Shown here: piece by piece, positions 22,286 to 29,217 of the stretch | Numbering within the stretch: position 1 is the stretch's first letter | Layout of the letters: every line of letters begins with the position of its first letter | Virus record (IMG/VR): IMGVR_UViG_3300043446_000888 | Coordinates: 1 to 30,365 of that record | From: a virus | DNA: 30,365 bases | Strand: one strand, 5' to 3' | Made by a program: the position numbers and the translations under genes | Notes under the pieces: generated by a model | Told to the model about the DNA's origin: nothing | The model's database searches: none | The model's input: the letters and a program-made list of their open reading frames with translations, nothing else

Positions 22286-22621
22286 ATGACAGTCACCGTC
22301 AAAGTCCTGGTCCCGGCCAAAACGGTCGAAAACGCGCAGACCACCCAGTACACCGCCACCGGTGTCACGACCATCATCGACAAGTTCACCGCGACCAACT
22401 ACAACACGGCTGCGGCGACCATCAGCGTCAACCTAGTCACGACTGCGGGCGCGGCTGGCAATGCCAACTTGATCACCAAAACCAAGACGCTCCAGCCTGC
22501 CGAGGTTTATACCTTCCCGGAACTGGTCGGCCAGGTCTTGGGGCCGGGCGACTTCATCAGTACAATCGCTGGAACTGCCAGCAGCATCAACATGCGCGTC
22601 AGCGGGCGCGAGGTGACCTGA
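22286..22621 (+). CDS. Conserved-type virion protein, 111 aa
   Basis: The product begins MTVTVKVLVPAKTVENAQTT and is a single beta-rich domain (TQYTATGVTTIIDKFTATNY, then an ISVNLVTTAG segment) with no membrane helix. Its composition and position after the fibre gene suggest a small structural or fibre-associated protein. TTGGAG lies upstream of the ATG. The stop overlaps the next ATG as TGATG. No family function is known to me. Confidence 0.78.
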   Translation: MTVTVKVLVPAKTVENAQTTQYTATGVTTIIDKFTATNYNTAAATISVNLVTTAGAAGNANLITKTKTLQPAEVYTFPELVGQVLGPGDFISTIAGTASSINMRVSGREVT

Positions 22622-22983
22622 TGAAATTCATCGATCCTGAGGTTCGGCATCACTTTGGCGGCGGCGTCTACGCCAAGGAGACGTTTATCCCCGCCGACAA
22701 ATGGCTTGTGCAGCATACGCACAAGTTTGACCATTTGTCCGTGCTGGCTAAAGGATCGATTGAGTTGATCGTCGATGGCGAGAAATCCGTAGTCCACGCG
22801 CCGGCTTGCGTGACGATCCAAGCAGGTAAACACCACGGCGTGCGCTCTCTAACGGATGTCGTCTGGTATTGCATTCACGCAACCGACTGCACGGACGAAG
22901 ACGAAATTGACGATGTGATTATTGCACCTGTAGACTCTAAACAGGTGCGCCAGATTGCTCAGTGTTTGAGCGAAGGAGTTTGA
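22621..22983 (+). CDS. Cupin-fold protein, 120 aa
   Basis: The protein fits the cupin metal-binding fold. Motif 1 is HTHKFDHLSVLAKG at residues 32-45, matching HxHx3-4(E)x6G except that His38 replaces the usual Glu. Motif 2 has AGKHHGV near residue 78. These His residues could hold a divalent metal. Cupins act as enzymes or as small-molecule or structural beta-barrels; the substrate is not predictable here. GAGG precedes the ATG, which overlaps the upstream stop. It lies between structural genes and just before the ejection-protein block, so a virion role is possible. Confidence 0.78.
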   Translation: MKFIDPEVRHHFGGGVYAKETFIPADKWLVQHTHKFDHLSVLAKGSIELIVDGEKSVVHAPACVTIQAGKHHGVRSLTDVVWYCIHATDCTDEDEIDDVIIAPVDSKQVRQIAQCLSEGV

Positions 22984-22984
22984 T

Positions 22985-23725
22985 ATGCCTTGGATGATAC
23001 CTGCGGCGATTATTGGCAGCTCATTGATTGGAGGCATGTCTTCGCAAGAAGCGGCCAGCACACAAGCCGGCGCAGCCGACCGCGCTGCCGAGTTGCAACG
23101 GCAGATGTTTGAGCGACAAGTTGAGCTTAGCCGCCCATACCGCGAGGCAGGCGAACGAGCGCTCAACAAGCTGATTCCACTGGCGACCGAGTACACGCCG
23201 TTTGGCACTCAGCAGTTCCAAGCCGACCCTGGCTACGCCTTCCGTCTATCTGAAGGCCAGAAGGCGCTGGAGCGGTCGGCAGCAGCACGCGGCGGCCTGT
23301 TGGGCGGCGCTACCGGCAAAGCCTTGACGCGCTACGGCCAAGAGATGGGCAGCCAAGAGTATCAGAACGCCTTCAACCGCTACCAAGCCGAGCGCCAGGC
23401 GCGGCTCAATCCGTTGCAGTCACTTGCTGGCGTCGGTCAGACGACTTCGCAGCAACTGGGCGCTGCCGGGCAAACAATGGCCTCCAACGTCGGCGAAGCA
23501 ATCGGCGCTGGCGCTCAAGCTAGAGCCTCCGGCTACATGGGTGCTGCCGGCGCAATTGGTGGTGGCTTGAATCAATACCTGAATTACAGCCAGAACCAAG
23601 CGCAGAACGCGCTGCTGCGGCAAGCCATAGAAGAACGAGGCGGGTACGGCAGGTACGGCGGTTACGGTGGTGGTGGTGGCGGTATGGGCGCAGGCTATGT
23701 GCCTGGCTACGGTACGGAGTACTGA
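22985..23725 (+). CDS. DNA ejection protein, P22 gp7-like
   Basis: The first of three ejection-protein candidates, 246 residues (P22 gp7 has 229). The N-terminus is hydrophobic (MPWMIPAAIIGSSLIGGMSS). A helical body follows, with EYQNAFNRYQAERQARLNPLQSLAGVGQT near residues 120-148, a segment typical of phage DNA-transfer proteins. The C-terminus is an extreme Gly/Tyr-rich tail (about residues 217-246). AAGGAG precedes the ATG. Such proteins travel inside the virion and help DNA cross the host envelope. Confidence 0.82.
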   Translation: MPWMIPAAIIGSSLIGGMSSQEAASTQAGAADRAAELQRQMFERQVELSRPYREAGERALNKLIPLATEYTPFGTQQFQADPGYAFRLSEGQKALERSAAARGGLLGGATGKALTRYGQEMGSQEYQNAFNRYQAERQARLNPLQSLAGVGQTTSQQLGAAGQTMASNVGEAIGAGAQARASGYMGAAGAIGGGLNQYLNYSQNQAQNALLRQAIEERGGYGRYGGYGGGGGGMGAGYVPGYGTEY

Positions 23726-23727
23726 TC

Positions 23728-25287
23728 ATGGCACTTGTCAATCCTCAGATCGCAATGTCATACCGGCCGACGGTCGAGTACCAGCCGCGCAACGCGCTGG
23801 CCGAATACGCGCAAATTCAAAACATTGTCGGCGGTCAGCGTCAAGCTGAAGTAGCTGACATGCAGCTTGAGTCGCTGCGCCGCGAACGAGATGCTTTGGG
23901 GCAAATTCAAGCGGCGATTGTTGCCAAAGGCGGCCCACCGGATTTGGAGGCTGCTGCCGACGCGATGATTAAAACCGGGCGCCCTGAGTTTTTGACTCAA
24001 GGTATGGCTATCCGCACAGCCCTTCGCAATCAACGCGAGGCTGAAGCATACCGCAGGGATTATGGTGTAGGCGCCGCGCCTGCAAATGCAATGGTAGCCC
24101 CCGCCGCTGCTGCGGCGCCAACGGCGGCTCCCATGCCTCAGGGCGAACTTGTGGCCGCGCCGATTTTGCCTTCCACGGGCACTGTGCGAGAGATCGCGCC
24201 TGGTGGCGCTATGGGTGCGCCAATGCCATTGGCTGCCAATGCTTTGGCGCCTGCCGCCGCGCCAGCCGCGCCGATTAATGCATTGACTGCTGCCCCTGCT
24301 GTTGCCGCCGCCCCTGCTGCTCCAGACGCTAACGCGCTTCGACTCAGAACATTGGAAGCGCAGTACCGCCGAATCGGGAACAACCCCGAGCTGGCGAATG
24401 AAAAAGCGCTGATCCTCAAACAGATTGAAGATGTCCAAGCGACCATCCGTTCTGAAAGCGCCACGCCGACTGAAGCTAAGTTCATGCGGGTGTTGGGCAT
24501 CCCGCTGACCCGCGAAGGGTTTGTAGAGTTTGAGGCGCTTAAGCAGCGTCCAGGCGAGTTTGAGCGGTTGTTGTCGCGATCTGGGCTTCCAAAAGCTGAC
24601 CAGACTGCATTGATCCAGCAACGGCTGAGAAAAGAAGCCACGCACGCGCCTGGCACAACCGTTACCGTCACGCAAGAAAAGGCTGAGGCTGGCGAGTATG
24701 GAAAACTGCTGGTCGGTCAATATAAAGACGTTTCTGCTGCTGCGGCGCTGGCTACTAAATCATTGCCTGCATTGGACACGCAAGCAAAAATCCTTGATCA
24801 GGGATTTAAGACTGGATTTGGAACTGACGCTAAGGCTGCTGGCGCGTCTGTGCTTGCGGCGCTGGGAGTGCCTGAAGCAGACAAATTTGCCACCAATTCT
24901 CAAACATTTTTGGCCGCGACTCAACAAGCAGTGTTGCAACGTCAGCTTGAGCAAAAAGGTCCCCAAACCGAATCTGACGCACAGCGTATTACGCAGACCG
25001 CCGCGCAGCGCGGCAACACTGTTGACGCAAATAGGTTCCTTATTGATGTCGCCAAAGCACAGCTTCAACGCGACATAGATCAGCGCAATTTCTACGCAAG
25101 TTGGCGTGAGAAGAATAAAACCTTTAGCGGCGCTGAAGATGCTTGGTACGCGGGGCCGGGCAGTAAATCGTTGTTTGACCGGCCGGAACTTAAGAAATAT
25201 GCAACGCCAGCTGGAGCAGGAGCGCCTGCTGCGCCAGCCGCAACTTCAGTACGCAGTCAAGCTGATGCAATTCTGCAAAGGAAGTAA
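23728..25287 (+). CDS. Internal virion/DNA ejection protein, P22 gp20-like position
   Basis: This 519-residue protein is Ala/Gln-rich and mainly helical, with a central low-complexity Ala/Pro segment (about residues 110-195). A coiled region LRLRTLEAQYRRIGNNPEL follows. It lies in the slot and size range of P22 gp20 (471 residues), the second ejection protein. C-terminal residues AWYAGPGSKSLFDRPELKKY followed by a Pro/Ala tail are the most ordered end motif. GGAG lies upstream of the ATG. The assignment rests on order, size and composition, not on a diagnostic motif. Confidence 0.75.
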   Translation: MALVNPQIAMSYRPTVEYQPRNALAEYAQIQNIVGGQRQAEVADMQLESLRRERDALGQIQAAIVAKGGPPDLEAAADAMIKTGRPEFLTQGMAIRTALRNQREAEAYRRDYGVGAAPANAMVAPAAAAAPTAAPMPQGELVAAPILPSTGTVREIAPGGAMGAPMPLAANALAPAAAPAAPINALTAAPAVAAAPAAPDANALRLRTLEAQYRRIGNNPELANEKALILKQIEDVQATIRSESATPTEAKFMRVLGIPLTREGFVEFEALKQRPGEFERLLSRSGLPKADQTALIQQRLRKEATHAPGTTVTVTQEKAEAGEYGKLLVGQYKDVSAAAALATKSLPALDTQAKILDQGFKTGFGTDAKAAGASVLAALGVPEADKFATNSQTFLAATQQAVLQRQLEQKGPQTESDAQRITQTAAQRGNTVDANRFLIDVAKAQLQRDIDQRNFYASWREKNKTFSGAEDAWYAGPGSKSLFDRPELKKYATPAGAGAPAAPAATSVRSQADAILQRK

Positions 25288-25290
25288 ACG

Positions 25291-27009
25291 ATGGCTACCG
25301 CTGACGAATACGCTGCATGGATCGTAAAAAATCAATCGCTCAAAGGTACGCCTGACTTTGATACGGTCGCTAAGGCATATCAAGAAGCAAAAGCGCTTGA
25401 GTCTTCAGCCGGCGTACCTGGCCCGCGCCAGCCGCCGTCTACATTGGACGTGATTACCAGCGCGCCGTACAAAGCGCTTGCTGGTGCAGCGGACCTGTTT
25501 TTGACCGCGCCGCAGAACGTAGCTAACCTTGCCAAGATGGCGTACGGCACTGCGGTGACTGCTGCCGGTTATCCGGCTTTGGCACCTGAAGTGACCGCGC
25601 CGCGCCAGCCGGTTACTGAGGCACTTACGCGGGCGGGGCTTATCAAGCCAACGGAAGGCATGACCACGGGGCAGCGCTTTATTGACGTTGGCTTGCAAGC
25701 CGCTACTGGCGGCGCGATTTCGCCCGCAGCGTCTTTGCGCGAAGTTGGCGCCAGCGCCCTTAAAGGTTTGGCCGCAGGCACTGCTGGTCAAGCAACTACA
25801 GAAGTGACTGGCAGCCCCGTTGCGGGCATGGCCGTTTCAATGGCTACGCCAGCGGCTATGGTTTCGGCCGCGCAAGCTAAACAAGCACGTTTGCAGGCGC
25901 AGCAACAACAAAACGCTGTGCGTGACTTGACCGTTCGCCAAGGACAAGCGGAAGGCTATGTTGTTACGCCAGGCAGCATCACACCCAGCGCGCAAAACGT
26001 GCTGATTGAGCGTTTGGCTGGCAAGACCAGAACCCAACAAGAAGCAGCTTCGCAAAACCAGCAGGTCACTGATCGGCTGGCAAGGCGGGCGGTAGGTCTT
26101 GGCGAAAACGACCCGCTGACGCGCGCCAACATGCAACAGATTCGCAAAGACGAATACCAGCGCGGGTATGAGCCATTGAATAAAGCTGGCGCCATGCAGA
26201 CCGATCAGCAATTTAACCAAGCACTTGACAAGGTGCTGGCGTCTTACACTGGACCGGGGCGGTCTTTCCCCGGCGCAATTCCTCAGCCAGTGCAAGATTT
26301 GGTCAACAGCTACCGCGTCGGCCAATTTAATTCGGCTGACGCCGTGAGCGCCACTCGGACGCTGCGTGAGCAGGCAAACGCCAACATCCGCGCTGGCGGC
26401 GACAACGCTTCTGTCGGCTTAGCTCAGCGAGCTATCAGCAACGCGTTAGAAGATCAGATTGAGCGTTCGCTTCAGGCGGCTAACAACCCCAACGCGCAGG
26501 CCATGCTTGACCAGTTCCGCGCCTCGCGGCAGCGTATGGCAGTCAGCCACGCAGTCGAGGACGCAATTATAGAGGGGGGCGGTTCTGTAAACGCCCGACA
26601 ACTGGCGAACGATTTGCAGACGCGGAATCGCTACTTCAGCGGCGATTTGGATTTGATTGCGCGGTTTGCCAACATTGCGCGGCCTGTTATGGTGCCGCCC
26701 GGCACTATGGGCACGCCTGGTGCCGGGTCGGTATTGGGCGCGGGCTTGGGTAGCGGCGCGGGCGCTGGAACGGCCATGCTTATGGGGCTTGGCCCTGGTG
26801 GGACTTCAACTGCCGCTATGTTAGGCGCGGCGGCGCCGAGTGTAGTTTCCGCTGGCGCTCGGCGATATCTGTTGTCGCCGATGGGCCAAGAAAGAGCGTT
26901 GCCGTCCTATGATCGTTACGCTACTCAACCATTAAATAATGCGTTGCTGTCTACGTTTATGGGCATTCCAACGTACACGACGCAAAACCAAAACGCTCTC
27001 GCGCCCTAA
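25291..27009 (+). CDS. Internal virion/DNA ejection protein, P22 gp16-like position
   Basis: The third of the consecutive Ala/Gln-rich proteins, 572 residues (P22 gp16 has 609). It begins MATADEYAAWIVKNQSLKGT, contains a KGTPDFDTVAKAYQEAKAL segment, and has hydrophobic Ala/Gly-rich stretches near residues 130-190 and 475-530 that could insert into membranes. The middle is helical and Gln-rich. AAAGGAA precedes the ATG. Like gp16, it may be released into the host during DNA entry. The assignment is by position, size and composition; no lytic transglycosylase motif is seen. Confidence 0.75.
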   Translation: MATADEYAAWIVKNQSLKGTPDFDTVAKAYQEAKALESSAGVPGPRQPPSTLDVITSAPYKALAGAADLFLTAPQNVANLAKMAYGTAVTAAGYPALAPEVTAPRQPVTEALTRAGLIKPTEGMTTGQRFIDVGLQAATGGAISPAASLREVGASALKGLAAGTAGQATTEVTGSPVAGMAVSMATPAAMVSAAQAKQARLQAQQQQNAVRDLTVRQGQAEGYVVTPGSITPSAQNVLIERLAGKTRTQQEAASQNQQVTDRLARRAVGLGENDPLTRANMQQIRKDEYQRGYEPLNKAGAMQTDQQFNQALDKVLASYTGPGRSFPGAIPQPVQDLVNSYRVGQFNSADAVSATRTLREQANANIRAGGDNASVGLAQRAISNALEDQIERSLQAANNPNAQAMLDQFRASRQRMAVSHAVEDAIIEGGGSVNARQLANDLQTRNRYFSGDLDLIARFANIARPVMVPPGTMGTPGAGSVLGAGLGSGAGAGTAMLMGLGPGGTSTAAMLGAAAPSVVSAGARRYLLSPMGQERALPSYDRYATQPLNNALLSTFMGIPTYTTQNQNALAP

Positions 27010-27031
27010 CTGCAAAATCTTGTCAATCGTC

Positions 27032-27060
27032 TTGAGTTCTGCACCATCGTTTGATTAAAT
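27032..27060 (+). promoter_or_regulatory. Weak promoter candidate before the lysis genes
   Basis: TTGAGT (27032-27037) and TTAAAT (27055-27060) are 17 bases apart in the only gap between the ejection and lysis genes. Each has four of six consensus bases. The -10 ends eight bases before the next ATG, giving little or no leader. Confidence 0.3.
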
Positions 27061-27068
27061 CAGCAGCC

Positions 27069-27290
27069 ATGGACTACCAAATTCTCTTTAACATCGCCGT
27101 GGCTGTCGCAGGGTTCTTCGGGGGCTGGACGCTTAACAGGATCTACCAGGCCATCGACCGGCTCGACAACGATGTGCGGCACATGCCGACGCATTACGTC
27201 TCGCGGGACGACTACCGCACTGACCTCAAAGAGATCCGCGACATCTTAGGCAAGATCTTTGACCGCCTAGACAACAAGGCCGACAAATGA
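27069..27290 (+). CDS. Small membrane protein of the lysis cassette, 73 aa
   Basis: The product has one N-terminal hydrophobic helix (residues 4-24, QILFNIAVAVAGFFGGWTL) and a charged, coiled-coil-like C-terminal domain (YRTDLKEIRDILGKIFDRLD). This layout is shared by small holin-associated proteins and by XhlA-type or inner-membrane spanin-like proteins. The ATG at 27069 is preferred over an in-frame TTG at 27051; neither has a good ribosome binding site. The stop overlaps the endolysin ATG as ATGA, so it belongs to the lysis group. Exact role uncertain. Confidence 0.75.
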   Translation: MDYQILFNIAVAVAGFFGGWTLNRIYQAIDRLDNDVRHMPTHYVSRDDYRTDLKEIRDILGKIFDRLDNKADK

Positions 27291-27763
27291 ACTTCCTGAC
27301 CGCCTTCGAAAAGTTGCTCAAGCATGAAGGTGGTTTCAGCGATCACCCGGCTGACCCCGGCGGCAAGACCCGCTACGGCGTCACCGAGGCCGTCGCCCGC
27401 GAGGTCGGCTACCGCGGCGACATGCGCGAGCTGCCGCTGGACCTAGCGCAGCGCATCTACAAGGAGCGCTACTGGGACGCCGTGCAGGCCGACAACCTGC
27501 CGCCAGACATCCGCTATATCGTCTTCGACGGCGCAGTCAACTCAGGCGTCGTCCAGTCGGCCAAGTGGCTCCAGCGCGCCTGCGGCGTCAAGGACGACGG
27601 CGTGGTCGGGCCGCAGACTATCCGCGCTGCCAACTCGCTGGCCTCTGATGGCCTGAAGCGCAAGATTCTCGCGCAGCGCCTGCGCTTCATGGCGACGCTG
27701 CCCAACTGGCCGGCCTTCAGCCGTGGCTGGGCTAACCGCATCGCTGATTTGCTGGAGGCTTGA
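27287..27763 (+). CDS. Endolysin, GH108 muramidase
   Basis: This 158-residue cell-wall hydrolase degrades peptidoglycan at the end of infection. The N-terminus LLKHEGGFSDHPADPGGKTR, then YGVT, is the glycoside hydrolase family 108 signature, with Glu14 in HEGG as the expected catalytic acid. RYWDAVQADNLPPDIRYIVFD is also typical. The second half (GVKDDGVVGPQTIRAANSL) is a PG_binding_3-type domain. No signal peptide or signal anchor is present, so it needs a holin for export. Genes for a membrane protein and a holin candidate flank it. Confidence 0.95.
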   Translation: MNFLTAFEKLLKHEGGFSDHPADPGGKTRYGVTEAVAREVGYRGDMRELPLDLAQRIYKERYWDAVQADNLPPDIRYIVFDGAVNSGVVQSAKWLQRACGVKDDGVVGPQTIRAANSLASDGLKRKILAQRLRFMATLPNWPAFSRGWANRIADLLEA

Positions 27764-27764
27764 C

Positions 27765-28136
27765 ATGGACCCGCTAACCATCCTCGCAGCCCTCGGGCCG
27801 CTGGCCGTCGATCTTGGCAAATCGCTCATCGGGCGCTTCATCCAGACCGACGGCTACAAGCCCGTCAACATCGACGAGTACGTCAAGATGCGCCAGCTGG
27901 ACCTTGACATGTTCAAGGCAATGAACGAGGCCGGTGGGGCCAACCCCTCATACCCTTGGGTTGAGGCTGCTGTGCGCCTTATGCGGCCCACGGTCGCCAT
28001 GATTGTGCTGGGCACTTGGGCCTCGCTCAAGCTGAGCGGCCAGCCGAGCGACGCTGTTGACAACTTCGCTGCGGCTGTGGGCTTCTACCTGTTCGGGGAC
28101 CGGACGCTGTTCTACAGCCGCAACAAGGCGCGGTAA
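27765..28136 (+). CDS. Holin candidate (three-TM GTA-holin-like), 123 aa
   Basis: The product begins MDPLTILAALGPLAVDLGKS and has hydrophobic segments near residues 4-22, 66-90 and 97-112. RPTVAMIVLGTWASL and the ending VGFYLFGDRTLFYSRNKAR resemble the three-span holin family (Holin_3TMs/GTA_holin), in which a GxWFGxR-like end is common. GGAGG lies six bases before the ATG at 27765, fixing the start; the longer frame overlaps the endolysin. It would open the inner membrane for the muramidase. Its last 25 bases overlap the end of a convergent gene. Confidence 0.75.
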   Translation: MDPLTILAALGPLAVDLGKSLIGRFIQTDGYKPVNIDEYVKMRQLDLDMFKAMNEAGGANPSYPWVEAAVRLMRPTVAMIVLGTWASLKLSGQPSDAVDNFAAAVGFYLFGDRTLFYSRNKAR

Positions 28137-28318
28137 GCCTCCAGCGCCGTCTTGAGGTCCTGGCGCTGCTGTTGCAGCTGGTCCTCCTGCTCACGCATTT
28201 TCAAGTAGGCGTCCTGAGCAAACTTTACCAGCGTCTCCGTCCTCCAACTTGCGAAGTCGGGCCCCTCCGTGAGGTTTTGTAGGGACGTGGCGTTCTTCTG
28301 TGGTGAATCGATGCTCAT
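28112..28318 (-). CDS. Coiled-coil small phage protein, 68 aa
   Basis: The product begins MSIDSPQKNATSLQNLTEGP and is a helix from about residue 28 (LVKFAQDAYLKMREQEDQLQ) with heptad-like spacing, ending in ALEAYRALLRL. GAGG lies about ten bases before the ATG. The first 128 bases overlap the zinc-ribbon gene in another frame, and the last 25 overlap the holin gene from the opposite strand. This helical pattern is common among small early phage proteins. Function unknown. Confidence 0.72.
   Translation of the reverse strand: MSIDSPQKNATSLQNLTEGPDFASWRTETLVKFAQDAYLKMREQEDQLQQQRQDLKTALEAYRALLRL
28142..28168. repeat. Inverted repeat just past the late operon
   Basis: CAGCGCC (28142-28148) pairs with GGCGCTG (28162-28168) around a 13-base loop, starting six bases after the holin stop and inside the convergent gene. 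No T run follows on either strand, so it is at best a weak terminator. Confidence 0.3.
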
Positions 28319-28406
28319 TGCCGCAGGTCCTCGATCTCTGGACGTACCCGTCCATCTGTTTCGTTAATTTCACTTCTGTCCATGTTCCGCATATCGGACA
28401 TTTCAT
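28191..28406 (-). CDS. NrdR-like zinc-ribbon protein, 71 aa
   Basis: The product begins MKCPICGTWTEVKLTKQMDG and continues RSRTCGNEHRFTTEERH. CPIC plus CGNEH supply a likely four-ligand zinc ribbon like the N-terminal finger of NrdR and of many small phage proteins with the CPxC-GxW-TxV and C-x-N-xHRFTT pattern. GGAGG precedes the ATG by four bases. After about residue 40 the sequence reads out of frame through the next gene, with no recognised domain, so only the finger may matter. It lacks the NrdR ATP-cone. A DNA- or RNA-binding role is inferred. Confidence 0.72.
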   Translation of the reverse strand: MKCPICGTWTEVKLTKQMDGYVQRSRTCGNEHRFTTEERHVPTKPHGGARLRKLEDGDAGKVCSGRLLENA

Positions 28407-28594
28407 TTCGCCTCCGTTGCACGGCGTAGGTACACAGTCAAACGCTTGATCTTAACGTCATAGTACTTGCACATGGACTCAGCGTATTCCCGACCTGACT
28501 GGGCTTCCAACAACTTGCGCTTGGCTTCTTCTAGCTCCTTGAGCGCCAACGTCTCGGCGCTTGGCGGCAAAAACATCTTGAGAATCTTGTTCAT
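28403..28594 (-). CDS. Small helical phage protein, 63 aa
   Basis: The product begins MNKILKMFLPPSAETLALKE and is almost entirely one long charged helix, with EYAESMCKYYDVKIKRLTVYL in its second half. Such short helical proteins with a KIxRL ending occur in many early phage operons. A near-perfect AAAGGAGG lies seven bases before the ATG. The stop overlaps the zinc-ribbon start as ATGA. Function unknown. Confidence 0.78.
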   Translation of the reverse strand: MNKILKMFLPPSAETLALKELEEAKRKLLEAQSGREYAESMCKYYDVKIKRLTVYLRRATEAK

Positions 28595-28773
28595 TTGACT
28601 GCCTCCTTTAGTAGTTCAACTCGTTCTCGCGCTGCTCGTAGCATGGTGTAGCGCTGGTGCAGGCGCTCCAAGAACGTCACACGCTTGGCGCCTTGGCGTT
28701 CGGCCTCCAGCAGCGCCAGCACCTCATCCTCGCTTAGGATGTTTAGCTTTTTGTTTAGCTCGCGCCAATTCAT
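28591..28773 (-). CDS. Small helical phage protein, 60 aa
   Basis: The product begins MNWRELNKKLNILSEDEVLA and continues LLEAERQGAKRVTFLERLHQ, then RYTMLRAARERVELL. The NWRELNKKL and RxTFLERLHQRY pattern is familiar from small proteins in phage early regions, with no known function. GGAGAG lies seven bases before the ATG, inside the overlapping 58-residue gene. The stop overlaps the next start as ATGA. Confidence 0.8.
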   Translation of the reverse strand: MNWRELNKKLNILSEDEVLALLEAERQGAKRVTFLERLHQRYTMLRAARERVELLKEAVK

Positions 28774-28900
28774 CTTTTCTCTCCAGTTGGTCTAGGGATT
28801 TCTTCAGCCGCTCCAGCAAACGCTGCGACTGGTTGTACTGCCGGATGGCAATACGCAGCTGCGCCTTCGTCGAGCGTATACGGTCTTTCAGGGTGTTCAT
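28724..28900 (-). CDS. 58-residue basic coiled-coil protein
   Basis: The ORF is short but has GGAG six bases before the ATG and overlaps the stop of the upstream gene as ATGA. The product begins MNTLKDRIRSTKAQLRIAIR and continues as a basic helix (QRLLERLKKSLDQLERKDEL) with a Lys-rich tail. Its last 50 bases overlap the 60-residue gene in another frame. Family not recognised; the small helical style matches the other genes here. Confidence 0.68.
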   Translation of the reverse strand: MNTLKDRIRSTKAQLRIAIRQYNQSQRLLERLKKSLDQLERKDELARAKQKAKHPKRG

Positions 28901-29217
28901 TTTTTCTCCATGTAGCAGTCAGTAGGATTAGAGCAACAGGTGTCTACCATTCCGTATGGGCAAGACGTTGGCGGCGGCAGCCTTGCTTGCAAGGCATTGA
29001 TAGCAGCGCCGATTGCGTTGGTGGGCCATTGCTTGGTGTTCGCCAAGTACAGCGCGTCTAACGCTTGCTGCATAAGTTCACGATCAGTTACTTCTGCTTT
29101 TCTACGCGCTCTGAGGCGTTCGTTTTCATTGCAAAGACGTAATAACTCAAAAGCTGCGTCTTCAAGTAAACCCGATGCGTTTAGCAAGTCATTGCGTAGT
29201 TGTTCAACATAGGTCAT
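28897..29217 (-). CDS. Small phage protein with Cys-rich tail, 106 aa
   Basis: The product begins MTYVEQLRNDLLNASGLLED and has a helical first half ending near NERLRARRKAE. An LMQQALDALYLANTKQWPTN-AIGAAINALQARL segment follows, a pattern I recall from small phage proteins. The C-terminus (CPYGMVDTCCSNPTDCYME) has four Cys and could bind zinc. GGAGAG precedes the ATG, which overlaps the helicase stop as ATGA. Function unknown. Confidence 0.78.
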   Translation of the reverse strand: MTYVEQLRNDLLNASGLLEDAAFELLRLCNENERLRARRKAEVTDRELMQQALDALYLANTKQWPTNAIGAAINALQARLPPPTSCPYGMVDTCCSNPTDCYMEKK

